Below the pieces are notes generated by a model. That model was given only the letters and a program-made list of their open reading frames with translations, searched no databases and had not been told where the DNA came from. Made by a program: the position numbers and the translations under genes. 64,000 nt of DNA, taken from Candidatus Hydrogenedentota bacterium. Its GTDB lineage: Bacteria; Hydrogenedentota; Hydrogenedentia; Hydrogenedentales; SLHB01. This document shows, in pieces, positions 1 to 8,170 of this stretch. Within the stretch, counting starts at the first letter, position 1. Every line of letters starts with the position of its first letter. The DNA lies in NCBI GenBank assembly GCA_013359265.1, contig JABWCD010000004.1, forward strand, positions 299,382 through 363,381, given 5' to 3'.

Positions 1-1037
1 CCGGACGCGATGGCCGCGCAGAACGCCTTGATGTTGCAGACGGCGCCTTCCTCGTAAATGCGGTCGGTCTTTCCGCCGGGCCAGCCGCCGCGTTTGCTTT
101 TGATGAAAACGTCGCCGCCATAGTGCGTTTCGACGGTCCCTTCGGTGCAGAAAATGCGGTCGCAAAGGTCGTCGAACCCGTAGTTAAACTGGGTCGAGCT
201 GAAGTCGATCAGCACGTCGCCGGGATACCGGAACGTGACGACGAAGTGGTCCCAGCAATCGCCGACATCCACACGGGCCTTGCGGCCACCCGAACCCCAG
301 GCCGCGATGGGGTGCGCGTTCAGAATCCAGTTCGCCACGTCGATAACGTGGATATTCTGTTCGACGATGATGTCGCCCGAGAGCGCCTTGTCGAACACCC
401 AATTCCTAAGCCGGGCAGTTTCGGTACCGGGCTTGGCTTTCAGGCCAAGCCGCCCGGTGTGGTAGAAGACCTGACCGCAGACCGGACTGCCAATCGCACC
501 GCTGTGGACCTTCGCGATGGCTTCTTTGTACAGGTCGTTGCTGCGCGTCTGAAAGTCGACGAGAATGGACAGTTTGCCGCCGGCCTTGTCCGCGGCTTCC
601 ACAATCGCATTGCAGCCCGCGACATCGACCGCGATGGGCTTAGCAAGAAACACGTGCTTTCCGGCCTCGAGCGCCGCGATGGCGTGTTCGGGATGAAAGT
701 AGGGGGGACTGATCACCGCGACGGCATCGACGCCGCCGGAGGCGAGCAGTTCCTTGTACCCGTTGAGACCGACGTAGCGTTTGTCGGCGGGCACGCCCAG
801 CTTGCCGCCGGCCGAATCCGCCATGTCCTGAAAATAATCGTGTACGGCCACGACGCGCGCGTTCGCGTGCTTTTGAAACAGGTTTCCAATCCACGCGCCG
901 CGTCCGCCGCACCCCAACAAGCCGATCTGAAGCGCGGAATTCGCGTCCGAGGCCAGCGCGGTGCGCGACGACGCGATCGCGAACGCCGCGGACGATGCGG
1001 TTTGGACAAAGCGCCGTCGAGTGAGCGAGTGTCTCAT
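1..1037 (-). CDS. Gfo/Idh/MocA-family oxidoreductase, Tat-exported (3' end outside window)
   Basis: The product is an NAD(P)-dependent sugar or inositol dehydrogenase-type protein. The N-terminus holds a twin-arginine signal (TRRRFVQ) and a hydrophobic, Ala-rich stretch ending near ALAS, so export is expected. A Rossmann motif GLLGCGGRG follows near residue 38, then an EAGKHVFLAKP segment, where the family usually has EKP. About 345 codons are visible and the stop lies beyond base 1. The ATG at 1037 is the only start that keeps the Tat signal. The substrate cannot be told from sequence. Such exported Gfo/Idh proteins are common in Planctomycetes-like bacteria. Confidence 0.88.
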   Translation of the reverse strand, partial: MRHSLTRRRFVQTASSAAFAIASSRTALASDANSALQIGLLGCGGRGAWIGNLFQKHANARVVAVHDYFQDMADSAGGKLGVPADKRYVGLNGYKELLASGGVDAVAVISPPYFHPEHAIAALEAGKHVFLAKPIAVDVAGCNAIVEAADKAGGKLSILVDFQTRSNDLYKEAIAKVHSGAIGSPVCGQVFYHTGRLGLKAKPGTETARLRNWVFDKALSGDIIVEQNIHVIDVANWILNAHPIAAWGSGGRKARVDVGDCWDHFVVTFRYPGDVLIDFSSTQFNYGFDDLCDRIFCTEGTVETHYGGDVFIKSKRGGWPGGKTDRIYEEGAVCNIKAFCAAIAS

Positions 1038-1164
1038 ACGTCCCCCTTTACCGGTCTACGGGATGGAATTCCCCCTCCACCCCCGAGGATGAATGATATC
1101 CGCAAACCGGCACGCATTACATGTCGCACGGAGAAACGCGGCGCGAGCGGCGACGCGACGATTG

Positions 1165-1551
1165 TTACTGTATGTAGGCGTCGGCCTCGATCTCGACCAG
1201 CATTTCGGGATCGATCAGTTTCGACACTTCCACGATCGTCGTCGCGGGGCGCACTTCGCCGAAATACTCGCCGTGCGCCCGGCCAACGGCTTCCCACTGC
1301 GACACGTCCGTCAGGTACATCCGCGTCCGGTACACGTCGCTCATTTTGGCGCCGGCCTTGGCGAGCGCCCCCTCGATTATCTCGAGGCACCGCTTCGTCT
1401 GCGCATATGGATCGCCAGGGCCGACCACTTTGCCGTCCGGGCCCGACGGCGCCGTGCCCGATACGTGCACCTCGTTGCCAATTTTCACCGCGCGCGAATA
1501 GCCGATTATTGGCTCCCACCTCGACCCTGCCGGAATTAACGTACGTTCCAT
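1165..1551 (-). CDS. RidA-family enamine/imine deaminase
   Basis: This is a 128-residue YjgF/YER057c/UK114 (RidA) protein, the usual family length. RidA proteins hydrolyse reactive 2-aminoacrylate-type enamines produced by PLP enzymes. Visible family features are the GYSRAVKIGNEVHVSGTAP entry strand, the RPATTIVEV segment with the conserved Arg, and the VEIEADAY end. A GGGAGG ribosome site sits just upstream of the ATG. The gene lies between tRNA-Leu and the oxidoreductase, about 110 bases downstream of the tRNA and probably with its own promoter. Deaminase activity is inferred from the family; some members have other roles. Confidence 0.9.
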   Translation of the reverse strand: MERTLIPAGSRWEPIIGYSRAVKIGNEVHVSGTAPSGPDGKVVGPGDPYAQTKRCLEIIEGALAKAGAKMSDVYRTRMYLTDVSQWEAVGRAHGEYFGEVRPATTIVEVSKLIDPEMLVEIEADAYIQ

Positions 1552-1617
1552 CGCTCCCTCCCGTTAGCCTGATTTTCGGCTATTTGGACAACAAACTTGG
1601 CCTTCATGTTAGACCGC

Positions 1618-1644
1618 AAAAGAAAAGCGGCCCCAAAGGACCGC
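1618..1644 (-). terminator. Rho-independent terminator after tRNA-Leu
   Basis: On the minus strand, GCGGTCC and GGGGCCGC form a GC-rich hairpin with G-U pairing, followed by TTTTCTTTT. It starts 15 bases beyond the encoded CCA end of tRNA-Leu and ends its transcript. Confidence 0.7.
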
Positions 1645-1658
1645 CTGAAGAGCAAAAG

Positions 1659-1745
1659 TGGTGCGCGGAGGGAGACTTGAACTCCCATCCCCTTTCGGGG
1701 ACCAGATCCTTAGTCTGGCGTGTCTGCCAGTTCCACCATCCGCGC
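1659..1745 (-). tRNA. tRNA-Leu, anticodon AAG, CCA encoded
   Basis: This is an 87-nt class II tRNA. The acceptor arms GCGCGGA and TCCGCGC pair, with discriminator A and an encoded CCA. The D-arm has GGCAGA, there is a long variable arm (CCCC GAAA GGGG), and the T-arm has GTTCAAGTC. The anticodon stem CCAGA/TCTGG encloses the loop CTAAGGA, giving anticodon AAG, which reads CUU and, if A34 is deaminated to inosine, also CUC. A34 in a leucine tRNA is unusual in bacteria, where GAG is normal. Confidence 0.93.
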
Positions 1746-1757
1746 AGGACAACACTT

Positions 1758-1787
1758 ATTTTACCGGCTTCGCTTCGTCCAATGCAA
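1758..1787 (-). promoter_or_regulatory. Promoter of tRNA-Leu
   Basis: TTGCAT and TAAAAT boxes on the minus strand are separated by 18 bases. The -10 box ends about 12 bases before the mature tRNA 5' end, and the promoter lies just after the stop codon of the PHP gene. Confidence 0.5.
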
Positions 1788-1796
1788 TTGCGCGAA

Positions 1797-2627
1797 TCAT
1801 CCCCTTCGGGGTGGGACCGCGGAGGCGATTCGCTCGAAGCATTCGATTGGCAAGCGCACGCGCCCCATCTCGGCGCGGCCCTTGGCTTCGCCGTGGCAGT
1901 CGGAACCGCCCGTCACGAGGAGGCCGCGGTCGCGAGCGATCTGCAGGAACATATCCGTCTGGCCGGGCGAATGCTTGGAGTGATAACACTCGATTCCGTC
2001 GAACGGGTATTCGAGCAGTGCGAGAAGTTTTCGACGCGGCGCGCCGATTCCGGGATGCGCGAGAAAGGCGAGGCCGCCCGCTGCGTGGATAAGATCGATC
2101 GCCTCGGAACAGGCCAGTTTCACCTGGCCCACGTAACCCGGCTTGCCCGGCTTGAGATATTTGTCGAACGCCTGCTGCACGTCCTTCGCGTGCCCGGCGG
2201 CGTGCAACGCGCGCGCGACGTGCATCCGCCCGACGACGCCTTCGCGCGCGGTGTCTTCCAACTCGAGCGACATGCCCCGGGCCGCGAGCCGTTCGAGCAT
2301 GCGCGCCGTCCGCGTTACGCGCGCCACCCGCATTCGATCGAGCGCTGCGCAAAGCGGGGGAGAGGCAACATCGATTCCGAGACCGATCACGTGGATGTCG
2401 CCGCCGTCGAATTTCGCGCTCAATTCGGTCCCGGTGAGAAATGCGATGCCTGTGCGTTGCGCCGCGTCGCGCGCCAACGGGACGCCGTCGACCGTGTCGT
2501 GATCGGTGATCGCCAGGCCGGCTATGCCGAGTTCGGCCGCGCGTTCCACCACGCGTTCCGGCGTATCCGTGCCATCAGAATAGGTGGTGTGTAGATGCAG
2601 ATCGGCGTAACGCACGCCCGGGGTCAC
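1797..2627 (-). CDS. PHP-domain phosphoesterase (YciV/RNase AM type)
   Basis: This is a 276-residue PHP-family metal-dependent phosphoesterase. It has the diagnostic N-terminal HLHTTYSDG and ITDHDTVDG motifs and later metal-ligand histidines (HVIGLGID, FLAHPG, GSDCHG). Relatives hydrolyse 3',5'-nucleotide bisphosphates or trim RNA 5' ends. The start chosen is the GTG whose last two bases overlap the nusB stop (GTGA), because the longer reading frame would run deep into nusB. Coupling to nusB suggests one transcript with the rib-nusB genes. Exact substrate is inferred. Confidence 0.87.
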   Translation of the reverse strand: MTPGVRYADLHLHTTYSDGTDTPERVVERAAELGIAGLAITDHDTVDGVPLARDAAQRTGIAFLTGTELSAKFDGGDIHVIGLGIDVASPPLCAALDRMRVARVTRTARMLERLAARGMSLELEDTAREGVVGRMHVARALHAAGHAKDVQQAFDKYLKPGKPGYVGQVKLACSEAIDLIHAAGGLAFLAHPGIGAPRRKLLALLEYPFDGIECYHSKHSPGQTDMFLQIARDRGLLVTGGSDCHGEAKGRAEMGRVRLPIECFERIASAVPPRRG

Positions 2628-3037
2628 TTGTCCTTCAACCGATCGAGCACCGCGTTCACGAAGGCCGCGGACTCGTCCGTCGTGAATTGGCGCACGACTT
2701 CGATCGCTTCGTTGATCGCAACGTTCGCGGGCACCCCGTTGCCGTGGCGCATCTCGAATAGCGCGACGCGCAGCACGTTGCGCTCGATGCGCCCTACGCG
2801 GTCCGGCGTCCATCGATCCAACGCGGTATCAATCTCCGCGTCCAACTCCGCGCGCCGCTCCATCACGCCCGCGATCAGGGCGTCCGCGTATTGGCGCACC
2901 GGCGGGCGCGAGGGGTTTGCCGCCCAGAAAGATTCGAGCGAGTCCTGCCACGGGTATCCCGTGAACTCCAAGCCGAACATAAACTGCATTGCGCGCTCGC
3001 GCGCGGACCGGCGCACCTTGGGACTGATAGCGCTCAT
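2624..3037 (-). CDS. nusB: Transcription antitermination factor NusB
   Basis: This is a 137-residue NusB, an all-helical protein that binds boxA RNA with NusE (S10) in rRNA antitermination. The N-terminal RRSARERAMQFMFGLE helix and the C-terminal NVAINEAIEVVRQF and AAFVNAVLDRL segments match the family. It follows ribH, an arrangement (ribH-nusB) widespread in bacteria, although here a REP-like repeat separates the two genes. The stop overlaps the GTG start of the PHP gene. Confidence 0.94.
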   Translation of the reverse strand: MSAISPKVRRSARERAMQFMFGLEFTGYPWQDSLESFWAANPSRPPVRQYADALIAGVMERRAELDAEIDTALDRWTPDRVGRIERNVLRVALFEMRHGNGVPANVAINEAIEVVRQFTTDESAAFVNAVLDRLKDK

Positions 3038-3053
3038 AGTCGGATGCCCACAC

Positions 3054-3127
3054 GGGGACAGTCCCCAATTTCGCGGTGACCCGCCGCAATAAGCACAATC
3101 GCGCAGTGCGAAATGGGGTACAGTCCC
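3054..3127. repeat. Inverted REP-like repeat between ribH and nusB
   Basis: Two copies of a short GGGGACAGTCCCC-type hairpin followed by AATTTCGC lie head to head. One is at about 3054-3074 and its inverted partner at about 3108-3127 (GCGAAATGGGGTACAGTCCC). This looks like a REP/BIME unit inserted in the 94-base gap. It may act as a partial terminator or mRNA-stability element. Confidence 0.6.
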
Positions 3128-3131
3128 TTGC

Positions 3132-3596
3132 TCACAACTGCTCCATCAGGTTCGCCATTTCGATCGCCGCCATCGCCGCGTCGAAGCCTTTGTTGCCGGA
3201 CTTCGTCCCCGCACGCTCGACAGCCTGCTCGATCGTGTCCGTCGTCAGCACACCGAAAATCACCGGCACACCAGTATCCATTGAAGCCTGTGCAATACCT
3301 CTCGATGCGTTGCCGGCCACGTAGTCAAAATGCGCCGTTGCGCCGCGAATCACCGCACCCAACGCGACCACCGCGTCGTACTTCTTCGATGCCGCAAGCT
3401 TCTTCGCCACAACGGGAATCTCGTGGGAGCCCGGTGCCCAAACAACGGTAACCTCGTCGTCCTTGACGCCGTGGCGCTTCAGTCCATCCAGCGCGCCTTC
3501 AAGCAGCTTTTCGGAAATGAAGGCATTGAAGCGCGATACGACGATGGCGAACTTCTTGCCTTTTGATATTAATGTACCTTCAATTACCGTTGGCAC
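3132..3596 (-). CDS. ribH: 6,7-dimethyl-8-ribityllumazine synthase
   Basis: This is lumazine synthase, 154 residues. It condenses 5-amino-6-ribitylaminouracil with 3,4-dihydroxy-2-butanone 4-phosphate, the penultimate step of riboflavin synthesis, and forms icosahedral or pentameric assemblies. The substrate-site motifs [24 protein letters not shown] and [14 protein letters not shown], with the catalytic His, are intact. It is the last riboflavin gene of the operon, 13 bases after ribBA. Confidence 0.96.
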   Translation of the reverse strand: MPTVIEGTLISKGKKFAIVVSRFNAFISEKLLEGALDGLKRHGVKDDEVTVVWAPGSHEIPVVAKKLAASKKYDAVVALGAVIRGATAHFDYVAGNASRGIAQASMDTGVPVIFGVLTTDTIEQAVERAGTKSGNKGFDAAMAAIEMANLMEQL

Positions 3597-3609
3597 GAAT
3601 AAGACTCCT

Positions 3610-4818
3610 CTAGGCCAATAAATGGCCCAACTTTTCCATCTTCGTCTTCAAGTACCGTTCATTGACCTCATTCGGTGTGATAATTAACGGCACACGCCCG
3701 GTGACTTCCAAGCCGTGGGCTTCGAGACCAACTCGCTTGCTGGGATTGTTCGTGATCAATCGCATGCGGTGGACGCCGATATCGGTTAGAATCTGCGCGC
3801 CGATTCCGTAGTCGCGGGGATCGGGGCGGAATCCGAGGTGGAGGTTTGCCTCGACGGTGTCGAGGCCCTTGTCCTGTAACTCGTACGCGCGAATCTTATT
3901 GACGAGTCCGATGCCGCGGCCTTCCTGGCGCATGTAGAGCAGAACTCCGCGGCCTTCCGCGGCGATCATGCGCAGCGCTTCGTCGAGCTGTCTGCCGCAG
4001 TCGCAGCGCAGCGACCCGAACACGTCGCCGGTGAGACACTCCGAGTGGACGCGCACGAGCACTTCGTCCGCGGGCGTGATATCGCCGAGCACCAGCGCGA
4101 CGTGATGGTAGTCGTCCACCGTGGTTTCATATGCGACGAGGCGGAACGGCCCGAAATCGGTCGGCAGTGACGTTTCCGCGACGCGCTTCACGAGCTTCTC
4201 GTGACGCCGCCGGTACTCGATGATGCGCTCGACGGAACAGATTTTGACGCCGTGTTTCTTCGCGAACATTTCGAGGTCCGGCATGCGCGCCATGGTGCCG
4301 TCGTCCCTCATGACTTCGCAGATCACCGCGGACGGGTTCAGCCCTGCCATCCGGGCGAGGTCGAGCGAGCCCTCCGTCTGTCCCGCGCGCACAATCGCGC
4401 CGCCGCTTCGGGCGCGCAAGGTGTGTACGTGTCCCGGCGAGACGATATCGTCGGGTTTTGACGCGGGGTCGATGGCGACGTGGATCGTATGCGCGCGGTC
4501 AAACGCGCTGATACCCGTGGTTACGCCACTGGCGGCTTCGATAGGCGTGTGAAACGCGGTGCCGAACTTCGAGCGGTTGTCCTTCGTCACGGGTTCCAAA
4601 CCGAGGAAGTCGATGCGCTCCGGCGTGAGCACGAGGCACACCAGTCCGCGCCCGTGCGTGATCATAAAGTTGACCGCCTGCGGCGATATCTTCTCGGCAG
4701 CGATGACAAGGTCGCCCTCGTTCTCCCGGTCCTCGTCGTCGACGAGAATGATCATGCGCCCCGCGCGCAACTCGTCGAGCGCGTCTTCAACCGAACACAA
4801 TGCCGATTCGTTTCTCAT
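3610..4818 (-). CDS. ribBA: Bifunctional DHBP synthase / GTP cyclohydrolase II
   Basis: This is a 402-residue RibBA fusion. The N-terminal half is DHBP synthase ([19 protein letters not shown]), making 3,4-dihydroxy-2-butanone 4-phosphate from ribulose 5-phosphate. The C-terminal half is GTP cyclohydrolase II, with the zinc site [15 protein letters not shown] and the [10 protein letters not shown] motif, opening the pathway from GTP. Both halves keep the expected motifs, so both activities are likely. It lies between ribE and ribH with gaps of only 12-13 bases. Confidence 0.96.
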   Translation of the reverse strand: MRNESALCSVEDALDELRAGRMIILVDDEDRENEGDLVIAAEKISPQAVNFMITHGRGLVCLVLTPERIDFLGLEPVTKDNRSKFGTAFHTPIEAASGVTTGISAFDRAHTIHVAIDPASKPDDIVSPGHVHTLRARSGGAIVRAGQTEGSLDLARMAGLNPSAVICEVMRDDGTMARMPDLEMFAKKHGVKICSVERIIEYRRRHEKLVKRVAETSLPTDFGPFRLVAYETTVDDYHHVALVLGDITPADEVLVRVHSECLTGDVFGSLRCDCGRQLDEALRMIAAEGRGVLLYMRQEGRGIGLVNKIRAYELQDKGLDTVEANLHLGFRPDPRDYGIGAQILTDIGVHRMRLITNNPSKRVGLEAHGLEVTGRVPLIITPNEVNERYLKTKMEKLGHLLA

Positions 4819-4830
4819 GCGTGGGTCTCT

Positions 4831-5457
4831 TTATGCGAATCCGTGACGTTTGAGTTTGTCGATCGTCAAGCCGCCGCCGGACATGTTCTTCATGAATTGA
4901 AAGATGTGTTTCGCCAGCATATCGGCTTCCATGTTCACCGGGTCGCCGGGCCGCTTGCTGCTCAACGTCGTCTTTTGCAGCGTCGCGGGAATGACGGCGA
5001 CGTCGAACTCGTCGCCGACGGGGTCGACCACGGTGAGGCTGATTCCATCGATCGCAATCGAACCCTTCTGCACAAGATAGCGCGCCACTTCCGTCGGCGC
5101 TTGAAATCGCCACAGCGAGAACTCGCCCTGCGGCTTCACCGAACGCACGCGCCCGACACCGTCGACGTGTCCCTGCACAAAGTGCCCGCCCATGCGCATT
5201 CCCGCCGCAAGCGCGCGTTCGAGATTCACCGCGTCGCCCGGCTTGAGATTGCCGAGTGTCGTGCGCTTATACGTCTCCGGCGACACCTGCACGACGAAGC
5301 TCTCCGCGTTGAAGGACACGACCGTTAGGCACGTGCCGTTTACGGCGATGCTGTCGCCCTCGCGCGCGCCCTCGAGCACGGACTTCGCCAGAATCGTAAT
5401 GTCCGATCCCGAACGCCGCGATACCGCGCCAACCTCTTCTATGATTCCCGTGAACAT
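4831..5457 (-). CDS. ribE: Riboflavin synthase, alpha chain
   Basis: This is a 208-residue riboflavin synthase that dismutates two lumazine molecules to riboflavin. It starts with the near-invariant MFTGIIEEVG and contains two internally repeated lumazine-binding barrels (about residues 1-95 and 96-195), each with a GDSIAVNG/GSIAIDG-type signature. The symbol ribE is used for this enzyme (ribC in some schemes). It is the second gene of the FMN-riboswitch operon. Confidence 0.95.
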   Translation of the reverse strand: MFTGIIEEVGAVSRRSGSDITILAKSVLEGAREGDSIAVNGTCLTVVSFNAESFVVQVSPETYKRTTLGNLKPGDAVNLERALAAGMRMGGHFVQGHVDGVGRVRSVKPQGEFSLWRFQAPTEVARYLVQKGSIAIDGISLTVVDPVGDEFDVAVIPATLQKTTLSSKRPGDPVNMEADMLAKHIFQFMKNMSGGGLTIDKLKRHGFA

Positions 5458-5499
5458 CTGGTGCTCTTTCTTGCATAGGCCCTATAGGTCATATGGGAC

Positions 5500-6624
5500 C
5501 TATAAAGATCGTTCCTGCTTTACATACGCCTCAATCAAAATATCCTCGCCAATGCTTCGCGCCGTCATGCGTTCGAGCTGCACGGCGTCCGCCATGCGCG
5601 CCGCGCCGTCGCCTTCGACGGCAGTGATGGCGTCGCGCCCGCCGATGATCTTCGGCGCGACAAAGAACATCACCTTGTCCACGATGCCCGCCGCGAACGC
5701 GGACGCGTGCGTAGTGCCGCCGCCTTCGATGAGGACGGACATTACCTCGCGCTTGGCCAGTTCGCGCATCAGGGCGACAAGGTCGATCCCGCCCGGCCCG
5801 TCCGGTACGTAGATGATTTCGTCCGCGCCATCGAAGGCTTGCCCAACGGGCAACGCGACCCACGTCGGCGCGGGGCTGTCTTGGTTGAACACGCGGCGGT
5901 CCGCGGCGAGGTATTCGTCGGCATCGACAATGACGCGAATAGGGTCTTTCGCGCCTGTGTCGAGCCGTGCGGTCAAGCTGGGATCGTCGATCATTACCGT
6001 CCGGCTGCCGACGAGTATCGCGTCCACCTCGTTGCGCAATTCATGGACGTAACGGCGCGACGCCTCGCCGGTTACCCAGCGCGAATCGCCCGTGCGCGTC
6101 GCGATCTTGCCGTCGAGCGACATGCCGCACTTCGCGATCACAAAAGGCATCTTCCGCGTTACATATTTCACAAACGCTTCATTCAACGTTTGCGCTTCCG
6201 GTTCGAGCACGCCCACGGCGACGTCAATCCCCGCGTCGCGCAACGCGGCGATGCCGCCGCCGCAAACCAGTGGATTTGGATCGCGCATCGCCACGACGAC
6301 CCGTTCCGGCTTGTGACGAACGATGAGATCGGAGCAGGGGGGAGTCTTGCCCTCGTGGCAACACGGTTCGAGCGTCACGTACATTGTGGCCCCGGCGATG
6401 TCGCCGCCCGCGGCGCGGATCGCATTCACTTCCGCGTGAGGTGCGCCTGCACGCTCGTGATAGCCCTCGCCAACGATTCGTCCGTCGCGGACGACGACAC
6501 ACCCGACCATCGGGTTCGGGCTCGTGCGGCCTTTGCCTTTGACGGCAAGCTCGAGCGCGCGGCGCATGTGGCGCCGATCCGTTTCGGCGTCAACCGTAGC
6601 GCGTGCGTGTATCGAAGCGGCCAT
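5500..6624 (-). CDS. ribD: Bifunctional riboflavin deaminase/reductase RibD
   Basis: This is a 374-residue RibD. The N-terminal cytidine-deaminase-like domain carries the zinc motifs HAEVNAIRAAG and EPCCHEGKTPPC and deaminates the GTP cyclohydrolase II product. The C-terminal RibD_C reductase domain (from about residue 150, with CGMSLDGKIAT) reduces the ribose side chain with NADPH. It is the first gene after the FMN riboswitch. The ATG at 6624 lies about 10 bases after a strong hairpin, so its translation or transcription is probably what FMN controls. Confidence 0.95.
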   Translation of the reverse strand: MAASIHARATVDAETDRRHMRRALELAVKGKGRTSPNPMVGCVVVRDGRIVGEGYHERAGAPHAEVNAIRAAGGDIAGATMYVTLEPCCHEGKTPPCSDLIVRHKPERVVVAMRDPNPLVCGGGIAALRDAGIDVAVGVLEPEAQTLNEAFVKYVTRKMPFVIAKCGMSLDGKIATRTGDSRWVTGEASRRYVHELRNEVDAILVGSRTVMIDDPSLTARLDTGAKDPIRVIVDADEYLAADRRVFNQDSPAPTWVALPVGQAFDGADEIIYVPDGPGGIDLVALMRELAKREVMSVLIEGGGTTHASAFAAGIVDKVMFFVAPKIIGGRDAITAVEGDGAARMADAVQLERMTARSIGEDILIEAYVKQERSL

Positions 6625-6633
6625 AAAACAATT

Positions 6634-6665
6634 CGTCCCGTAAGGTACACCTCACCTTCGGGACG
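6634..6665 (-). terminator. Expression-platform hairpin of the rib FMN riboswitch
   Basis: CGTCCCGAAGGT pairs with ACCTTACGGGACG (one bulged A) on the minus strand. AATTGTTTT follows and runs straight into the ribD ATG. It can act as an intrinsic terminator, as a block on the ribosome site (GGGACG), or both when FMN is bound. Confidence 0.65.
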
Positions 6666-6746
6666 CTATACACTAGACCCGCAAACGCCTCCGGAGCGCG
6701 CCCGCAAAACGCAACACGCCCGCAGAACCGTCCTGCGGTCTAAGTG

Positions 6747-6862
6747 TCATCTTCTTTCATCCGGACTATACCGTCGGCCCCGGAGTTCCACCGGATCCTG
6801 TGGCAATTGCCACTCGCGGGCTGTACCGCCGATCGGGAATTTCACCCTGCCCCGAAGATGAT
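6747..6862 (-). promoter_or_regulatory. FMN riboswitch (RFN element)
   Basis: Read on the minus strand, the conserved RFN pieces occur in order: ATCTTCGGGGCAGGGTGAAA, CCCGATCGGCGGT, AGCCCGCGAG, GATCCGGTG, ACTCCGGGGCCGACGGT and AGTCCGGATGAAAGAAGAT. The outer stem ATCTTC/GAAGAT closes the multi-arm junction. It lies about 120 bases upstream of ribD and should reduce expression of the rib operon when FMN is plentiful. Confidence 0.97.
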
Positions 6863-6873
6863 ATGTTGATAAT

Positions 6874-6903
6874 ATGTTACCAGAGGGGGAGAAAAACTGT
6901 CAA
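6874..6903 (-). promoter_or_regulatory. Promoter of the riboflavin operon
   Basis: On the minus strand TTGACA and TAACAT boxes are 18 bases apart. The predicted start of transcription is a few bases before the first stem of the FMN riboswitch. Confidence 0.6.
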
Positions 6904-6958
6904 TTTGAGCAGTTTTGGTTTCGACGGTTCGCCGACTCGTCCCTGCTAACCCGACAAC

Positions 6959-7390
6959 TCACCTGGAACACGAGCCGAGCACTTCTTTTAATGGCTCCGG
7001 CAGCGGCACGGCCTTGCCCACTGCGTAATCCACCCAGGCAATTACTGTCGTTCCGTCTGCCACTACCTCGTCCGTGCCCGCGCGGAAGAGGTGGTGTTCG
7101 ACCGTGAAGCTCTTCGTACCAACCTTGACGCACCGGATGCCCGCCTCCAACTCAGCGGGATACTGAACTTGCTGGCGGAAGTTGATCGTCGCCGACACAA
7201 TCGCGGGTGCTTGTCGCTCACCCTCCTTGTACTTGAAGATGTTTACCGACTCGAAGAACTTCATGCGCGCCGTTTCAAAGTAGCGCGAGTACATAGCGTT
7301 ATTTACGTGCCCGTAGGCGTCCATATCGCCCCAGCGGACGGTGATAGGAACAAGCTGGCGGTATGACCTTCGATAGATTGGGGAATGCAC
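6959..7390 (-). CDS. Acyl-CoA thioesterase, 4HBT (YbgC/FadM) hotdog fold
   Basis: This is a 143-residue hotdog-fold thioesterase that hydrolyses acyl-CoA. The family signature VRWGDMDAYGHVNNAMYSRY, with the catalytic Asp, lies near residues 18-37, and the central helix and VQYPAEL strand follow. Length is normal. It stands upstream of the rib promoter and just downstream of the PIN gene (4-base gap), so it may share the PIN transcript. Chain-length preference cannot be inferred. Confidence 0.88.
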   Translation of the reverse strand: MHSPIYRRSYRQLVPITVRWGDMDAYGHVNNAMYSRYFETARMKFFESVNIFKYKEGERQAPAIVSATINFRQQVQYPAELEAGIRCVKVGTKSFTVEHHLFRAGTDEVVADGTTVIAWVDYAVGKAVPLPEPLKEVLGSCSR

Positions 7391-7394
7391 CGAC

Positions 7395-7895
7395 TCAGAG
7401 GTCCTTAGCGTAGGTTCGGAGGTGATTGAAGTTCACCGCACTGCCGCCCACGCCGGAAAGATAATGATACAATTGCGAATCGTCCGTTAGTACTACGGCG
7501 CCACCCGTGGCAAGTTCGGCGATACCAGCGTCCGCGATCCCAAACTGCAGGAACTCCCTTCGCTGCGCCAACACTGCGGACTCGCGAACGAATTCTTTGC
7601 ATTGGAATATGATTTGCCGAAGGTTCGCGCGCAGCACGGGTGGTGGAGGGCTTGCGCTATGCCCCATCAGGTTGCTTGCTTCAGACAATATATGCGGCGT
7701 GACAAGGTGCACGTCGAATAGACTGAGAGCGTTTTGCAGAACATAGTAGTCTTCATTGGTGAACTGAGCTGTACGCTTGAAAGAAGTAATGCAATTAACG
7801 TCCGTTAGCCCAACTATGAGTAGCAAAAGTATGTTGGTGTCAACCACAATCCCTTGTTTCTTGTGCGATTGGCTCAGGCTGAGAAGCTCGTTCAC
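7395..7895 (-). CDS. PIN-domain protein, possible ribonuclease toxin
   Basis: This is a 166-residue PIN-like protein. The acidic positions expected for a Mg-dependent RNase are visible: VVDTN near residue 18, a mid-protein Glu in the LSEASN segment (about residue 91), GIADAGI near 139, and LTDDS near 157. That order matches VapC-like folds. The gene overlaps its upstream neighbour by an ATGA junction, the usual layout of a two-gene toxin-antitoxin module. The neighbour does not resemble any DNA-binding antitoxin I know, so the toxin reading is an inference. Confidence 0.65.
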   Translation of the reverse strand: MNELLSLSQSHKKQGIVVDTNILLLLIVGLTDVNCITSFKRTAQFTNEDYYVLQNALSLFDVHLVTPHILSEASNLMGHSASPPPPVLRANLRQIIFQCKEFVRESAVLAQRREFLQFGIADAGIAELATGGAVVLTDDSQLYHYLSGVGGSAVNFNHLRTYAKDL

Positions 7896-8170
7896 TGAAG
7901 CTGCCTGATCTTCATAGCCGATATTTTGCCGTTTTTTCTATCGACAGTGAACGTCTTATATATCCGAATGCGCTTGCCTGTAAACGTGTCGAACGGCCCC
8001 TTATCTGACCAGCGCGGATGAAATCCCAGCGTCACATGCCACTCCTGCTCGTCTTCCGAAAGTTCCACCTCTTCAAGCATGATATCCGCGATCCCATCGG
8101 AGTCGAGTAATTCGTGAAGGTATGCAGAAGCAATCTTCACTGCTTCTTTAACTTCAATCATATACCTCAT
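7892..8170 (-). CDS. Small acidic protein paired with the PIN gene
   Basis: This is a 92-residue acidic protein of unrecognised family. It has a helical N-terminal half (EVKEAVKIASAYLHELL), then WHVTLGFHPRW and a strand-rich basic tail (RIRIYKTFTVDRKNGKI). It has no signal peptide, membrane segment or HTH. Its stop overlaps the PIN start (ATGA), so the two proteins are probably made together. The spacing suggests an antitoxin or folding partner, but the sequence does not prove this. Confidence 0.6.
   Translation of the reverse strand: MRYMIEVKEAVKIASAYLHELLDSDGIADIMLEEVELSEDEQEWHVTLGFHPRWSDKGPFDTFTGKRIRIYKTFTVDRKNGKISAMKIRQLQ

Noticed and set aside
123..2594. Very long plus-strand frame of 823 codons opposite the oxidoreductase, RidA, tRNA and PHP genes
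   Set aside because: Arg/Ala-rich translation without domains, running through a tRNA and opposite well-recognised genes; a product of high G+C.
2628..2813. Upstream extension of the PHP gene into nusB
   Set aside because: The extra residues are a frame-shifted reading of nusB; the GTG at 2627 gives the normal N-terminus.
5707..6861. Plus-strand frame opposite ribD and the riboswitch
   Set aside because: Lies antisense to ribD and a confident FMN riboswitch, with no family features.
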